The notes under the pieces: generated by a model | The model's database searches: none | The model's input: only the letters and a program-made list of their open reading frames with translations | What the model was told of the DNA's origin: nothing | Part shown: positions 7,557-15,769 of the stretch, piece after piece | How positions within the stretch are numbered: position 1 is the stretch's first letter | Layout: each line of letters begins with the position of its first letter | Assembly (NCBI GenBank): GCA_023393155.1 | Contig: JAEWML010000183.1 | Coordinates: 1-22,236 of the forward strand | Reading direction: 5' to 3' | Source: Bacillota bacterium | Lineage (GTDB): Bacteria; Bacillota; Clostridia; Oscillospirales; Oscillospiraceae | DNA length: 22,236 nt | Translations under genes and position numbers: made by a program

Positions 7557-8324
7557 GTGGAGCAAATTTCAAGCAGAAAAAACCCCCTTTGCCTGAAGCT
7601 GAAAAAGCTGGCGGCAGACGGCGGCTTTCGCCGGGAGACAGGCCTCTTCCTCTGTGACAGTCCGAAGCTTGTGGAGGAAGCCCTCCGCTGGGCGGGCGAG
7701 ACGGTGGACACCGTGGTGACCACGCCGGGACGGGCCTTGGAAGGTCTTCCGCCATCCGTCCGGACGGTGGAGGTGACGGAGGACGTGATGGAGGCCGTCG
7801 CCCCCAGCAAAACGCCTCAGGGCGTTTTGGCCATTTGCCGGATGCGGGAGGCGGTCCTGCCCGAAACGCTGCATGGCTGCCGCTATGTGGTGCTGGACGG
7901 AGTGCAGGACCCCGGCAACGTGGGCACCATTCTACGCACGGCAGACGCCTTTTGGGCGGACGGGCTGTTTCTGGTAAACGGCTGCGCCGACCTTTATCAT
8001 CCCAAGACCCTGCGGGCCGGCATGGGCGCGGCGTTCCGCTGTCCGGTGTGGACCTGCGGTGCGGCGGAGGTCGCCGCACTGCTGAAAAAAAGCGGCATTC
8101 CGCTGTACGGCGCGGCGCTGCAAGCAGACACCCGGGATGTCCGCCAACTGGACTACGCCCGTGCCGCCGCCGCCATCGGCAGCGAGGGCCGGGGCCTTTC
8201 TCAGGAACTGCTTGCTCTTTGCACCGCCACGGTGAAAATTCCCATGAATGAGCGCTGCGAATCCCTGAACGCGGCGGCGGCCGCCGCCGCGCTGCTGTGG
8301 GAGATGGCCCGGGGGCGGGGATAG
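7557..8324 (+). CDS. TrmH/SpoU-family RNA 2'-O-ribose methyltransferase
   Basis: The 255-residue protein is a SPOUT-class methylase that moves a methyl group from S-adenosylmethionine to a ribose 2'-hydroxyl of rRNA or tRNA. An N-terminal substrate-binding domain (about 1-95) is followed by the knotted catalytic domain. Its three motifs are complete: motif 1 GVQDPGNVGTILRTADAF from residue 115 with catalytic Arg127, motif 2 GSEGRGLS at 208-215, and motif 3 IPMNERCESLNAA from 228. The exact target base cannot be told; 23S rRNA is usual for this subgroup. I chose the GTG at 7557 because AAGGGGAG lies 8 bases upstream; a TTG at 7536 has no such site. dprA starts 13 bases after the stop. Confidence 0.93.
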   Translation: MEQISSRKNPLCLKLKKLAADGGFRRETGLFLCDSPKLVEEALRWAGETVDTVVTTPGRALEGLPPSVRTVEVTEDVMEAVAPSKTPQGVLAICRMREAVLPETLHGCRYVVLDGVQDPGNVGTILRTADAFWADGLFLVNGCADLYHPKTLRAGMGAAFRCPVWTCGAAEVAALLKKSGIPLYGAALQADTRDVRQLDYARAAAAIGSEGRGLSQELLALCTATVKIPMNERCESLNAAAAAAALLWEMARGRG

Positions 8325-8337
8325 AGGAGGGACGGAC

Positions 8338-9516
8338 ATGTCCATGCTGAAATACTGGGTCTGGCTTTCCCGGCTGGAGGGGGTCGGCAGTCAGACGAAG
8401 CTCTCACTGCTGGAGCGCTTTCCCACGCCGGAGGATATTTACTGCGCCGACCGGGATGAGCTGTTGCTCACCGAGGGCATCACCCGCCATGAGGCGGAGG
8501 TTTTGGGTAAGAAGGACTTGGCGGAAGCGGACCGAATTCTGGCGGACTGTGAGCGTCTGGGCCTGCATTTGCTGACGCTCCATGACGCGGCCTATCCCAT
8601 CCGCCTGCGCAGCATTTACGACCCGCCCTGTCTTTTGTACATTCGGGGCAGGCTTCCCGCGGTGGACGAGCTGCCCGCCGTCGCCGTGGTTGGGACGCGG
8701 AAGGCTTCGCCTTACGGCATCCGCTGCGCGGAGGATTTGTCCTTTGGCCTTGCGGAGGCCGGAGCGCTGGTGGTCACGGGCCTGGCCCGGGGCATCGACT
8801 CCGTGGCGGCGCAGGGCGCCCTCCGGGCCGGCGGCTTGGTCGTCGGCGTGCTGGGCGGCGGAATCGACGTGATTTACCCAAGGGAAAACGGCTGGCTGTA
8901 TGACGATGTGGCCGCCGCCGGCTGTCTTGTTTCCGAGTATCCGCCGGGCGCGGAGACGCTGCCCGGTCATTTTCCCGTCCGCAACCGCATCATCTCCGGC
9001 CTGAGTGTGGCCGCGCTGGTGGTGGAGGCCCCGATTCGCAGCGGCGCGCTGATTACCGCCGGGATGGCGCTGGATCAGGGGCGGGACGTGTTTGCCGTCC
9101 CCGGCCCCATTTACGCGGAAAACAGCAAAGGCTGCAACCGCCTGATTCGGGACGGAGCCATGGTGGCGGCGGAGCCGTGGGACATCCTGCGGGAGTATGA
9201 GGCGCTGTTTCCGGGTAAACTGCGCGGGCAGACCCGCGCCGCGCCGCCCAGCCCTGAAAAGCAGCCGGGACAGCCCGTGGAGGCGGCGATTCCCGCCCTG
9301 CCTGCCCTTTCCGTCAAAGACGCGGGGCTGACCGACGATCAGATTCTGATTTTGCAGACGCTGACGGAGGAGTCCATGGCGGTGGACGATTTGGCGGAGC
9401 TGACGGAGCTGCCCGTGCGGCGGGTGCTCTCGGCCCTGACCATGCTGGAAATCGACCAATTTGTAACCCAGCGGGATGGCAAGCGGTATGTCCGTGCCGT
9501 GACGCTGACCCCGTGA
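8338..9516 (+). CDS. dprA: DNA-processing protein DprA (Smf)
   Basis: DprA binds incoming single-stranded DNA and loads RecA during transformation. The 392-residue protein has an N-terminal helical, helix-hairpin-helix-like region (about 1-70), the central Rossmann-like domain with VGTRKASPYG (118-127), GLARGIDS (148-155), GGGIDVIYP, FPVRNRIISGLS and SGALITAGMALDQG, and a C-terminal winged-helix domain (about 325-388). The usual Ser of the VGSR motif is Thr120 here, a mild variant. ATG 8338 follows GAGGAGGGA. The order dprA-topA-trmFO matches the smf-topA-trmFO order of Bacillus subtilis. Presence of dprA alone does not prove competence, since non-competent bacteria keep it. Confidence 0.96.
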   Translation: MSMLKYWVWLSRLEGVGSQTKLSLLERFPTPEDIYCADRDELLLTEGITRHEAEVLGKKDLAEADRILADCERLGLHLLTLHDAAYPIRLRSIYDPPCLLYIRGRLPAVDELPAVAVVGTRKASPYGIRCAEDLSFGLAEAGALVVTGLARGIDSVAAQGALRAGGLVVGVLGGGIDVIYPRENGWLYDDVAAAGCLVSEYPPGAETLPGHFPVRNRIISGLSVAALVVEAPIRSGALITAGMALDQGRDVFAVPGPIYAENSKGCNRLIRDGAMVAAEPWDILREYEALFPGKLRGQTRAAPPSPEKQPGQPVEAAIPALPALSVKDAGLTDDQILILQTLTEESMAVDDLAELTELPVRRVLSALTMLEIDQFVTQRDGKRYVRAVTLTP

Positions 9517-9559
9517 ATCTTTGATTATCACTTAACCCCGCAAAGTTTTGGAGGTAGCT

Positions 9560-12049
9560 ATGGCAAAGCAGAGCCTGGTCATCGTGGAATCTCCCGCGAA
9601 GGCCAAGACCATTGAAAAATATTTGGGAAAGGACTTCCGCGTGAAGGCGTCCATGGGCCATCTGCGGGACCTTCCCAAGAGCACGCTGGGCGTGGACGTG
9701 GAGCAGGACTTTGACCCGGTGTACCAGCCCATCAAGGGCAAGGAGGACATCATCGGCGACTTGAAAAAGTCCGCCAAGTCCGCCGACACCGTGTATCTCG
9801 CAACCGACCCCGACCGGGAGGGCGAGGCGATTTCCTGGCACTTAAAGCAGCTTTTGAATCTGCCGGATGAAAAGACCCGCCGGGTGACCTTTAACGAGAT
9901 TACCAAAAAGGTGGTGCAGGAGTCGATTCGCCAGCCCCGGGACATCGACCAGAATCTGGTGGACGCCCAGCAGGCCCGGCGCATTCTGGACCGTATCGTG
10001 GGCTATCAGCTCAGCCCGCTTTTGTGGAAGAAAATCCGCCGGGGCCTTTCCGCAGGGCGGGTCCAGTCCGTGGCAACCCGGATGGTGGACGACCGGGAGC
10101 GGGAGATCGAGGCCTTTCAGCCCGAGGAATACTGGACGCTGGACGCGTTTTTGCGCACCGACGATGGGAAAAAGACGGAATTTACCGCCCATTACCACGG
10201 CAGAGACGGCAAAAAGGTTGAGCTGAACTCTGCGGACGAAGTGGAGTCCGTGGTGGAGGAGACGAAGAATCAGGCCTTTGCGGTCAAGTCCGTGAAGCGG
10301 GCGGATAAGCAGCGCAGCCCCTCTCCGCCTTTTACCACCTCCACCCTCCAGCAGGACGCGTCCCGGAAGCTGAGCATGACCCCCCGGCGCACCATGGCCA
10401 TTGCCCAGCAGCTCTACGAGGGCGTGGACATCGCGGGCGAGGGCGCGGTGGGCCTGATCACCTATATGAGAACCGACTCTCTGCGTATCAGCGAGGAAGC
10501 GCAGGCAGCCGCCAAGAGCTTCATTTTGAGCCGGTACGGAAAAGAGTACTACCCCGCGCAGGTCCGCCGCTATAAGGCCAAGGCCAACGCGCAGGACGCC
10601 CATGAGGCCATCCGTCCCAGCAATGTGGAGCTGACGCCAGAGCAGGTGAAGGGCGACCTTACAGGAGAGCAGTATCGGCTGTACAAGCTGATCTGGAGCC
10701 GCTTTTTGGCAAGTCAGATGGAAAACGCCGTGTACGACAGCGTGTCCGTGGACATCGCCGCGGGGGAGCACATCTTCCGCGCCACCGCCTCGGGCCTGAA
10801 ATTCGCGGGCTACACCGCCGTTTACGAAGAGGGCAAGGACGAGGAAAAGGAAGAAAAGGAATCTCCCCTGCCCGCCCTGCGGGAGGGGGAGGCACTGGGC
10901 CTGAAGGAGTTCCGCAGGGACCAGCACTTCACCCAGCCCCCCGCCCACTATACGGTCGCAACGCTGATTCGCGCCATGGAGGAGCAGGGCATCGGCCGGC
11001 CCTCCACCTACGCGCCCACCGTTTCCACCATTCTCGACCGGGAATACGTGGTGAAGGAGGGCAAATACCTGAAAATCACCAACCTTGGCCGGGTGGTGAC
11101 GGAGTTGATGAAGCAGCGCTTTTCCGACATTGCGGATTTGCAGTTTACCGCCCACATGGAGCAAAAGCTGGACTCCGTGGAGGAGGGAAAGACCCCTTGG
11201 AAGGGCGTTTTGCGGGAATTTTACGGCGACTTTGAAAAGAGCCTGAAGGACGCGGAGACGGCTCTTGAAGGGACCCGTATCAAGGTGCCCGACGAGGTGA
11301 GCGAGGAAATCTGCCCGGAGTGCGGGCGAAATCTGGTGGTAAAGTCCGGGCGGTTCGGGCGCTTTTTGGCCTGCCCGGGCTATCCCGATTGCAGCTTCAC
11401 CATGCCGCTGGTGGTGGTGATGCCGGGCCGCTGTCCCAAGTGCGGCGGGCGGATTATGAAGCGCACCGGCGTGAGCAAGAAGACGGGTAAGCAGTATAAT
11501 TACTACTGCTGCGAGCACCGCAACGCCAAGGACGAGGCCGCCAAGTGCGACTTTATGACCTGGGACGTGCCGGTGAAGGACGACTGCCCCGTATGCGGGC
11601 ACACCATGTTCAAGCGGTCCGGACGGGGGTATAAGCGGCCCTATTGCGTCAACCCCGTTTGCTCCAATTTCCTGCCGGAGGACCAGCGGGGCTATCTCAA
11701 GAAAGCTTCCGACGAGGGCGGTGAGCCCGCCGGGGAAGCCGCGGACGCCGAAAAGAGACCCGCCGCGAAAAAGCCTGCGGCAAAGAAAACGGCCGCGAAG
11801 AAAACAACCGCCAAAAAGCCCGCCGCCAAAAAGACGGGATCCGAAACCGCCGCAGCCAAAAAGAAGGCCCCGGCGAAAACCGCGAAAAAGCCGGTCGATC
11901 AGGCCGCTGGGGCGGAGGAGACGGCGGAGAAGAAGCCGGCCGCAAAGAAAACGGCGGGAAAAAAGCCCGCCGCCAAAAAGTCGGTCGCAGGAAAAACGAC
12001 GGTGAAAAAAACCGCCGGGAAAAAAGCCGTCCCTGACGAAGAAATCTGA
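9560..12049 (+). CDS. topA: DNA topoisomerase I with three zinc ribbons and a lysine-rich tail
   Basis: This type IA topoisomerase relaxes negative supercoils. The 829-residue protein starts at the ATG at 9560 behind TTTTGGAGGT. The Toprim domain covers VIVESPAKAKTIEKYLG to about 140, with TDPDREGEAISWH holding the metal-binding acidic residues. The active-site tyrosine is Tyr302 (GLITYMRTDSLRIS). Three four-cysteine zinc motifs follow, beginning near residue 585 (CPECGRNLVV), then CPKCGG and CPVCGH. The last 99 residues (731-829) form a disordered tail of repeated PAAKK, AAKK and AGKK units with 30 lysines, ending in an acidic PDEEI. Such tails resemble those of actinobacterial TopA and histone H1-like proteins and likely bind DNA. 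It lies 43 bases after dprA. Confidence 0.97.
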   Translation: MAKQSLVIVESPAKAKTIEKYLGKDFRVKASMGHLRDLPKSTLGVDVEQDFDPVYQPIKGKEDIIGDLKKSAKSADTVYLATDPDREGEAISWHLKQLLNLPDEKTRRVTFNEITKKVVQESIRQPRDIDQNLVDAQQARRILDRIVGYQLSPLLWKKIRRGLSAGRVQSVATRMVDDREREIEAFQPEEYWTLDAFLRTDDGKKTEFTAHYHGRDGKKVELNSADEVESVVEETKNQAFAVKSVKRADKQRSPSPPFTTSTLQQDASRKLSMTPRRTMAIAQQLYEGVDIAGEGAVGLITYMRTDSLRISEEAQAAAKSFILSRYGKEYYPAQVRRYKAKANAQDAHEAIRPSNVELTPEQVKGDLTGEQYRLYKLIWSRFLASQMENAVYDSVSVDIAAGEHIFRATASGLKFAGYTAVYEEGKDEEKEEKESPLPALREGEALGLKEFRRDQHFTQPPAHYTVATLIRAMEEQGIGRPSTYAPTVSTILDREYVVKEGKYLKITNLGRVVTELMKQRFSDIADLQFTAHMEQKLDSVEEGKTPWKGVLREFYGDFEKSLKDAETALEGTRIKVPDEVSEEICPECGRNLVVKSGRFGRFLACPGYPDCSFTMPLVVVMPGRCPKCGGRIMKRTGVSKKTGKQYNYYCCEHRNAKDEAAKCDFMTWDVPVKDDCPVCGHTMFKRSGRGYKRPYCVNPVCSNFLPEDQRGYLKKASDEGGEPAGEAADAEKRPAAKKPAAKKTAAKKTTAKKPAAKKTGSETAAAKKKAPAKTAKKPVDQAAGAEETAEKKPAAKKTAGKKPAAKKSVAGKTTVKKTAGKKAVPDEEI

Positions 12050-12053
12050 TTTG

Positions 12054-12090
12054 CCCCGCGCCCTATCGGCGCGAAGCGCCCCGCGCGGGG
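12054..12090 (+). repeat. Two-tier GC hairpin between topA and trmFO
   Basis: CCCCGCGC (12054-12061) pairs with 12083-12090, and inside it GGCGC-GAA-GCGCC (12068-12080) forms a second stem. There is no T tract, so it is a weak terminator at best. It may limit read-through or protect transcript ends between the two genes. Confidence 0.6.
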
Positions 12091-12115
12091 GCCGGGCATG
12101 CGAAAGGACACACGT

Positions 12116-13423
12116 ATGAACGTATCGGTCATCGGCGCGGGCCTTGCCGGAAGCGAAGCCGCCTGGCAGCTGGCCCGCCGGGGCGCCCATGTGACGCTCT
12201 TGGAGATGAAGCCGCAGAAGAAAAATCCCGCCCATGTGACGGACGATTTCGCGGAGCTGTGCTGCTCCAATTCCCTGCGCAGCGACCAGTTGGAAAACGC
12301 CGCTGGACTTCTGAAGGAGGAGCTGCGGCGGCTGGGCTCGCTGGTGATTGCCTGCGCCGACGAAACCCGTGTGGAGGCAGGCGGCGCGCTGGCAGTGGAC
12401 CGTCAAGGCTTTTCCGCGCTGGTGACGGAACGGATTAAGGCCTGCCCCAATATCACCGTGGTCCCCGGTGAGGTGACGGAGCTGCCCGAGGGTGAGGTGC
12501 TGGTTGCCTCCGGCCCCCTGACCTCCGACGCGCTGGCGGAGCGCCTGCAATCGCTTTTGGGAACGGACACCGCCCTGCATTTTTACGATGCGGCCGCGCC
12601 GTTGATTGCGGCGGACAGCGTGGATATGGACTATGCGTGGCTGGGGTCCCGGTACGGGAAAGGCTCCGCAGATTATGTCAACTGCCCCATGACGAAGGAG
12701 GAGTACGACGCCTTCTGGCAGGCCCTTACCGCCGCCGAGGAGGCGCCGGTCCACGGGTTCGAGGACCAGAAGGTCTTCGAGGGCTGTATGCCCGTGGAGG
12801 TCATGGCCCGCCGGGGACACGACACGCTGCTCTACGGCCCGCTGAAGCCCCGGGGGCTGGACGACCCCCGCACCGGGCGCTGGCCCTATGCGGTGGTGCA
12901 GCTTCGCCGGGACAATGCCGACGGCAGCGTTTATAATCTGGTGGGCTTTCAGACCCATTTGAAGTTTCCGGAGCAGAAGCGGGTGTTTTCCATGATTCCC
13001 GCCTTGCATCACGCGGAGTTTTTGCGCTACGGCGTGATGCACCGCAATACATTTTTGGACTCGCCCCGGCTGCTGGACCGGTATTACCGGCTGAAAAAGG
13101 AGCCCCGCGTTACATTTGCCGGGCAGATGACCGGCGTGGAGGGCTATGTGGAGTCCTGCGCCAGCGGGTATCTGGCGGCGGTGGAGCTGACGCGCCGCCT
13201 GCGGGGGCTGCCGCCGCTGGACTTTCCCCGGGAGACCGCCATCGGCGCACTGGGACTGTATGTCTGCGACCAGTCGGTGGTCCGGTTCCAGCCCATGAAC
13301 GTCAACTTCGGCATTATGCCGCCTTTGGACCACCGGGTCAAGGGGAAACGGGATAAAAACACGGAGATATCCCTCCGGTCGCTGCATATTATAGACGGCC
13401 TGCGGGAAGAGGCGCTCCGCTAA
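12116..13423 (+). CDS. trmFO: Folate/FAD-dependent tRNA (uracil-54-C5)-methyltransferase TrmFO
   Basis: TrmFO makes ribothymidine at tRNA position 54 using methylenetetrahydrofolate and reduced FAD, the Gram-positive alternative to SAM-dependent TrmA. The 435-residue length is typical. The N-terminal dinucleotide-binding motif VIGAGLAGSEAAW (5-17) holds FAD. Cys50 in CCSNSL and Cys224 in GCMPVEVMA probably match the two functional cysteines known in the B. subtilis enzyme (Cys53 and Cys226). NVNFGIMPPL near the C-terminus is another family mark. ATG 12116 follows AAAGGA at 7 bases; an in-frame ATG at 12098 has no better site. It follows topA by 66 bases, as in many Firmicutes. Confidence 0.96.
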   Translation: MNVSVIGAGLAGSEAAWQLARRGAHVTLLEMKPQKKNPAHVTDDFAELCCSNSLRSDQLENAAGLLKEELRRLGSLVIACADETRVEAGGALAVDRQGFSALVTERIKACPNITVVPGEVTELPEGEVLVASGPLTSDALAERLQSLLGTDTALHFYDAAAPLIAADSVDMDYAWLGSRYGKGSADYVNCPMTKEEYDAFWQALTAAEEAPVHGFEDQKVFEGCMPVEVMARRGHDTLLYGPLKPRGLDDPRTGRWPYAVVQLRRDNADGSVYNLVGFQTHLKFPEQKRVFSMIPALHHAEFLRYGVMHRNTFLDSPRLLDRYYRLKKEPRVTFAGQMTGVEGYVESCASGYLAAVELTRRLRGLPPLDFPRETAIGALGLYVCDQSVVRFQPMNVNFGIMPPLDHRVKGKRDKNTEISLRSLHIIDGLREEALR

Positions 13424-13432
13424 CAGGATTTT

Positions 13433-13446
13433 GCGCCCGCGGGCGC
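13433..13446. repeat. 14-base palindrome GCGCCCGCGGGCGC
   Basis: A perfect palindrome lies in the 41-base gap between trmFO and plsX, ending 18 bases before the plsX ATG. With no T tract, its role (protein site, weak hairpin, or chance in GC-rich DNA) is open. Confidence 0.5.
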
Positions 13447-13464
13447 GGCGAAAGGAATGGCTGC

Positions 13465-14496
13465 ATGAAAATCATCGTGGATGCAATGGGTGGGGACAAC
13501 GCCCCGGTTGAAATTGTGAAGGGTGCGCTGGCGGCCCACAGGGCCTACGGCATGGAAATCGTGCTGGTGGGCCGGGCGGCGCAGGTGCTGGGAGCCGTGG
13601 AGGGCTGCGGCGAGAAGACCCTGCCCGCCGGGATGCAGATTAAGGATGCGGCGGAGGTGGTGGAAATTGCCGACGATCCCGCCACGGCGTTTAAAAAGAA
13701 GAAGGACTCCTCCCTCACCGTGGGGCTGAATATGCTGAAGGAGGGTCTGGGAGACGGGTTTGTCTCCGCCGGGTCCACCGGGGCGCTGCTGGCCGGGGCG
13801 ACGCTTGTGGTAAAGCGCATCCGGGGCGTGCGCAGGGCGGCGCTTTGCCCGCAAATTCCCGTTCTGGGGGGAAAGGCCGTGTTGTGCGACGCGGGGGCCA
13901 ACGCGGAGTGCACCCCGGAGTATCTGCTGCAATTTGCGTTCCTCGGCAGCCTGTACGCCCAAAAGGTCATGGGAATGGAACGCCCCCGGGTGGGCCTTCT
14001 GAACATTGGCGCGGAGAGCGAAAAGGGCGATACCCTGCGCCATGAAACCTATGCCGTGCTGGACGAGGCGGGCCGTGCGGGCCGCCTGCATTTCATCGGG
14101 AATATTGAAGCGTCCGACGCCATGCTGGGCGAGGCGGACGTGATTGTGGCGGACGGTTTCACCGGAAACGTGATGCTCAAATCTCTGGAGGGGACGGCGA
14201 AGCTCATGTCCAAGGAGCTGAAAGGGTTGTTTTTGTCCGGGACGAAGACGAAGCTGGCCGCGCTTTTGATGAAGGATAAGATGGCGGAATTCAAGCGGAT
14301 GATGGACCCCGGCGAGGTGGGGGGCACGCCGTTTCTCGGCATTACCAAGCCGGTGATTAAGGCCCACGGCGGGTCCGACGCACGGGCAATTCAAAATGCG
14401 GTGCGCCGCGCCGCGGAATTTGCCGCAAGCGGGTTTATTGCGGATGTAGAGGCCAGTGTGGCACAGATGCAGATGGATATGGCGGAAAAAATCTGA
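13465..14496 (+). CDS. plsX: Phosphate acyltransferase PlsX
   Basis: PlsX converts acyl-ACP and phosphate to acyl phosphate, the first step of phosphatidic acid synthesis with PlsY in most Firmicutes. It acts as a peripheral membrane enzyme. The 343-residue protein opens with the signature IIVDAMGGDNAP, contains SAGSTGALLAGA (about 112-123), LCDAGAN and LLNIGAESEKG, and the conserved DVIVADGFTGNVMLK. The ATG at 13465 has AAAGGAATGG upstream. plsX-acpP-rnc matches the order seen around B. subtilis plsX, but the fabD and fabG genes that lie between plsX and the ACP gene there are absent here. GrdD in this window is a distant paralogue. Confidence 0.96.
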   Translation: MKIIVDAMGGDNAPVEIVKGALAAHRAYGMEIVLVGRAAQVLGAVEGCGEKTLPAGMQIKDAAEVVEIADDPATAFKKKKDSSLTVGLNMLKEGLGDGFVSAGSTGALLAGATLVVKRIRGVRRAALCPQIPVLGGKAVLCDAGANAECTPEYLLQFAFLGSLYAQKVMGMERPRVGLLNIGAESEKGDTLRHETYAVLDEAGRAGRLHFIGNIEASDAMLGEADVIVADGFTGNVMLKSLEGTAKLMSKELKGLFLSGTKTKLAALLMKDKMAEFKRMMDPGEVGGTPFLGITKPVIKAHGGSDARAIQNAVRRAAEFAASGFIADVEASVAQMQMDMAEKI

Positions 14497-14503
14497 TACC
14501 CTA

Positions 14504-14532
14504 TTGACAGAAATGCGGCGCTGCCGTATGAT
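14504..14532 (+). promoter_or_regulatory. Strong sigma-A promoter of acpP
   Basis: A perfect -35 TTGACA (14504-14509) and -10 TATGAT (14527-14532) are spaced by 17 bases. The start of transcription would be near 14539, giving a leader of about 28 bases. A strong separate promoter fits the high demand for acyl carrier protein. Confidence 0.92.
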
Positions 14533-14566
14533 TACTCCAACAATTGTGACCTGAGGAGTGACTGGT

Positions 14567-14809
14567 ATGTCGAATGAATTTCAGACAATGCGTGATCTGG
14601 TGGCCGAGCAGTTTGCCAAAGAGGCCGACGAGGTAAGCATGGAGACTTCCTTTGAGGAGGATCTGGGCGCGGATTCCGTGGATCTGGTGGAACTGGTGAT
14701 GGCCATGGAAGAGGCGTTTGACGTGGGCGAAATTCAGGAGGACGATCTGAGCGAGCTGAAAACCGTGGGGGATGCTGTCCGCTATATCGCCGCAAAACTG
14801 AACAGATAA
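14567..14809 (+). CDS. acpP: Acyl carrier protein
   Basis: This 80-residue acidic protein carries growing acyl chains on a phosphopantetheine arm during cytoplasmic fatty acid synthesis, and supplies acyl-ACP to PlsX. The attachment site is Ser37 in DLGADSVDLVELVMAME; the usual DSLD motif reads DSVD here, a tolerated change. Four helices fit the family, and the end (TVGDAVRYIAAKLN) is typical. ATG 14567 lies 8 bases after GAGGAG; a GTG at 14558 overlaps that ribosome site and is unlikely. The gene has its own strong promoter and an intrinsic terminator 6 bases after its stop. Confidence 0.96.
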   Translation: MSNEFQTMRDLVAEQFAKEADEVSMETSFEEDLGADSVDLVELVMAMEEAFDVGEIQEDDLSELKTVGDAVRYIAAKLNR

Positions 14810-14814
14810 GAGAG

Positions 14815-14844
14815 AAAACCCCGCCCGGAGCGGGGTTTCCTTTT
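14815..14844 (+). terminator. Intrinsic terminator of acpP
   Basis: AAACCCCGC (14816-14824) pairs perfectly with 14830-14838 around the loop CCGGA and is followed by CCTTTT. Because it is short, some read-through into rnc is likely; rnc has no promoter of its own that I can see. Confidence 0.85.
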
Positions 14845-14866
14845 GGGAGAGAGTGGGTGCGCTTTT

Positions 14867-15541
14867 ATGAAGGAATTGGAAAAAAAACTGAATTATGCCT
14901 TTCGGGCTCCGCCGCTGCTGGAGGAGGCGCTGACCCACAGCTCCTACGCCAACGAGCATCGGGGCCGGAGGCTGAACAGCAACGAGCGGCTGGAGTTTCT
15001 GGGTGATTCGGTGCTGGGTTTTGTGACGGCTGAGTTTCTATTTTTGCAGCATCCTGACCTGCCGGAGGGGGACCTGACCCGTATCCGGGCGGCTTTGGTG
15101 TGTGAGCAGAGCCTGTACGAGGTGGCGGGGAAGCTGGGGCTGGGCCGTTATCTGCGCCTGGGAAAGGGCGAGGAAGCCGGAGGGGGCCGGGAGCGGACCT
15201 CCATCCTGGCGGACGCCACCGAGGCGGTGTTCGCCGCCGTGTATCTGGACGGCGGGATTCAGGCGGCCTCCGCGCTGATTCACCGGTGCCTTTTGGACGC
15301 GGAGCGGGAGGAGGCCGTGGAAGAGCGGCGGCGGGACTTTAAGACGGAGCTTCAGGAGCTGATTCAGCGCAAACCGGACCAGACCCTTGTCTACCGCATG
15401 GTGGCCGAGCGCGGACCCGACCACGACAAGACCTTTGTGGCGGAGGTGCTGCTCAACGGCGCGGTGGCGGGCGAGGGCGGCGGCCACAGCAAGAAGGAGG
15501 CGGAGCAGTCCGCCGCCCGGGCCGCTTTGGAGAAGCTATAA
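14867..15541 (+). CDS. rnc: Ribonuclease III
   Basis: RNase III cuts double-stranded RNA in rRNA processing and mRNA turnover. The 224-residue protein has the endonuclease domain (1-150) with signature ERLEFLGDSVL at residues 40-50, whose acidic residues bind magnesium, and the second acidic motif DATEAVFAAVYLDGG. The C-terminal double-stranded RNA-binding domain spans about 153-224 (DFKTELQELIQ to GGGHSKKEAEQSAARAALEKL). The ATG at 14867 gives the standard start MKELEKKLNYAF; its ribosome site is only moderate (GGGAGAG 15 bases, GTGGGTG 8 bases upstream). A TTG at 14843 would overlap the acpP terminator. smc, the usual next gene in B. subtilis, is absent here. Confidence 0.95.
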   Translation: MKELEKKLNYAFRAPPLLEEALTHSSYANEHRGRRLNSNERLEFLGDSVLGFVTAEFLFLQHPDLPEGDLTRIRAALVCEQSLYEVAGKLGLGRYLRLGKGEEAGGGRERTSILADATEAVFAAVYLDGGIQAASALIHRCLLDAEREEAVEERRRDFKTELQELIQRKPDQTLVYRMVAERGPDHDKTFVAEVLLNGAVAGEGGGHSKKEAEQSAARAALEKL

Positions 15542-15576
15542 AAGCAGGACTTTTGAACACTGCGCAAGGAATATAC

Positions 15577-15602
15577 GGGGCGGCGGGGAAACCCGCCGCC
15601 CC
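15577..15602 (+). terminator. Very stable GC hairpin after rnc
   Basis: GGGGCGGCGGG and its complement flank a GAAA tetraloop. It begins 36 bases after the rnc stop. The lack of a following T tract makes it an atypical terminator, or an RNA-stabilising structure at the 3' end. Confidence 0.55.
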
Positions 15603-15754
15603 GGCTTGCCCGAGGCTTCCGGGGCGGGCTTGGAAGCGTTCACAGAGGCTTTTGGAAGGGCCGGGGAAGAAGCGCCGAAGAAGTTCTCCGTAGATTCCAC
15701 GAATGCGGCTGTCCGGACAGGGCGTAAATATGACTGGAATTTTTCGGACCGGCG

Positions 15755-15769
15755 TGGTATACTTATAAT
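15755..15769 (+). promoter_or_regulatory. Probable extended -10 promoter of uppP
   Basis: TGGTATACT (15755-15763) is an extended -10 (TG-N-TATACT), and a perfect TATAAT overlaps right after at 15764-15769. No good -35 hexamer is found at 17 bases from either. Transcription near 15770-15777 would leave a leader of about 110 bases before uppP. Confidence 0.55.

Noticed and set aside
11750..12040. Tandem DNA repeat at the 3' end of topA
   Set aside because: The repetition is at the amino-acid level (PAAKK-like units) with varied codons, so it is better described as a protein tail than as a DNA repeat element.
9842..13387. Very long open frame (over 1,100 codons) on the minus strand across topA and trmFO
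   Set aside because: It lies opposite two unmistakable conserved genes, its product is His/Gly/Arg-rich without domains, and long antisense frames are common opposite GC-rich genes.
14558..14566. GTG start for acpP
   Set aside because: It overlaps the GAGGAG ribosome site that serves the ATG at 14567.
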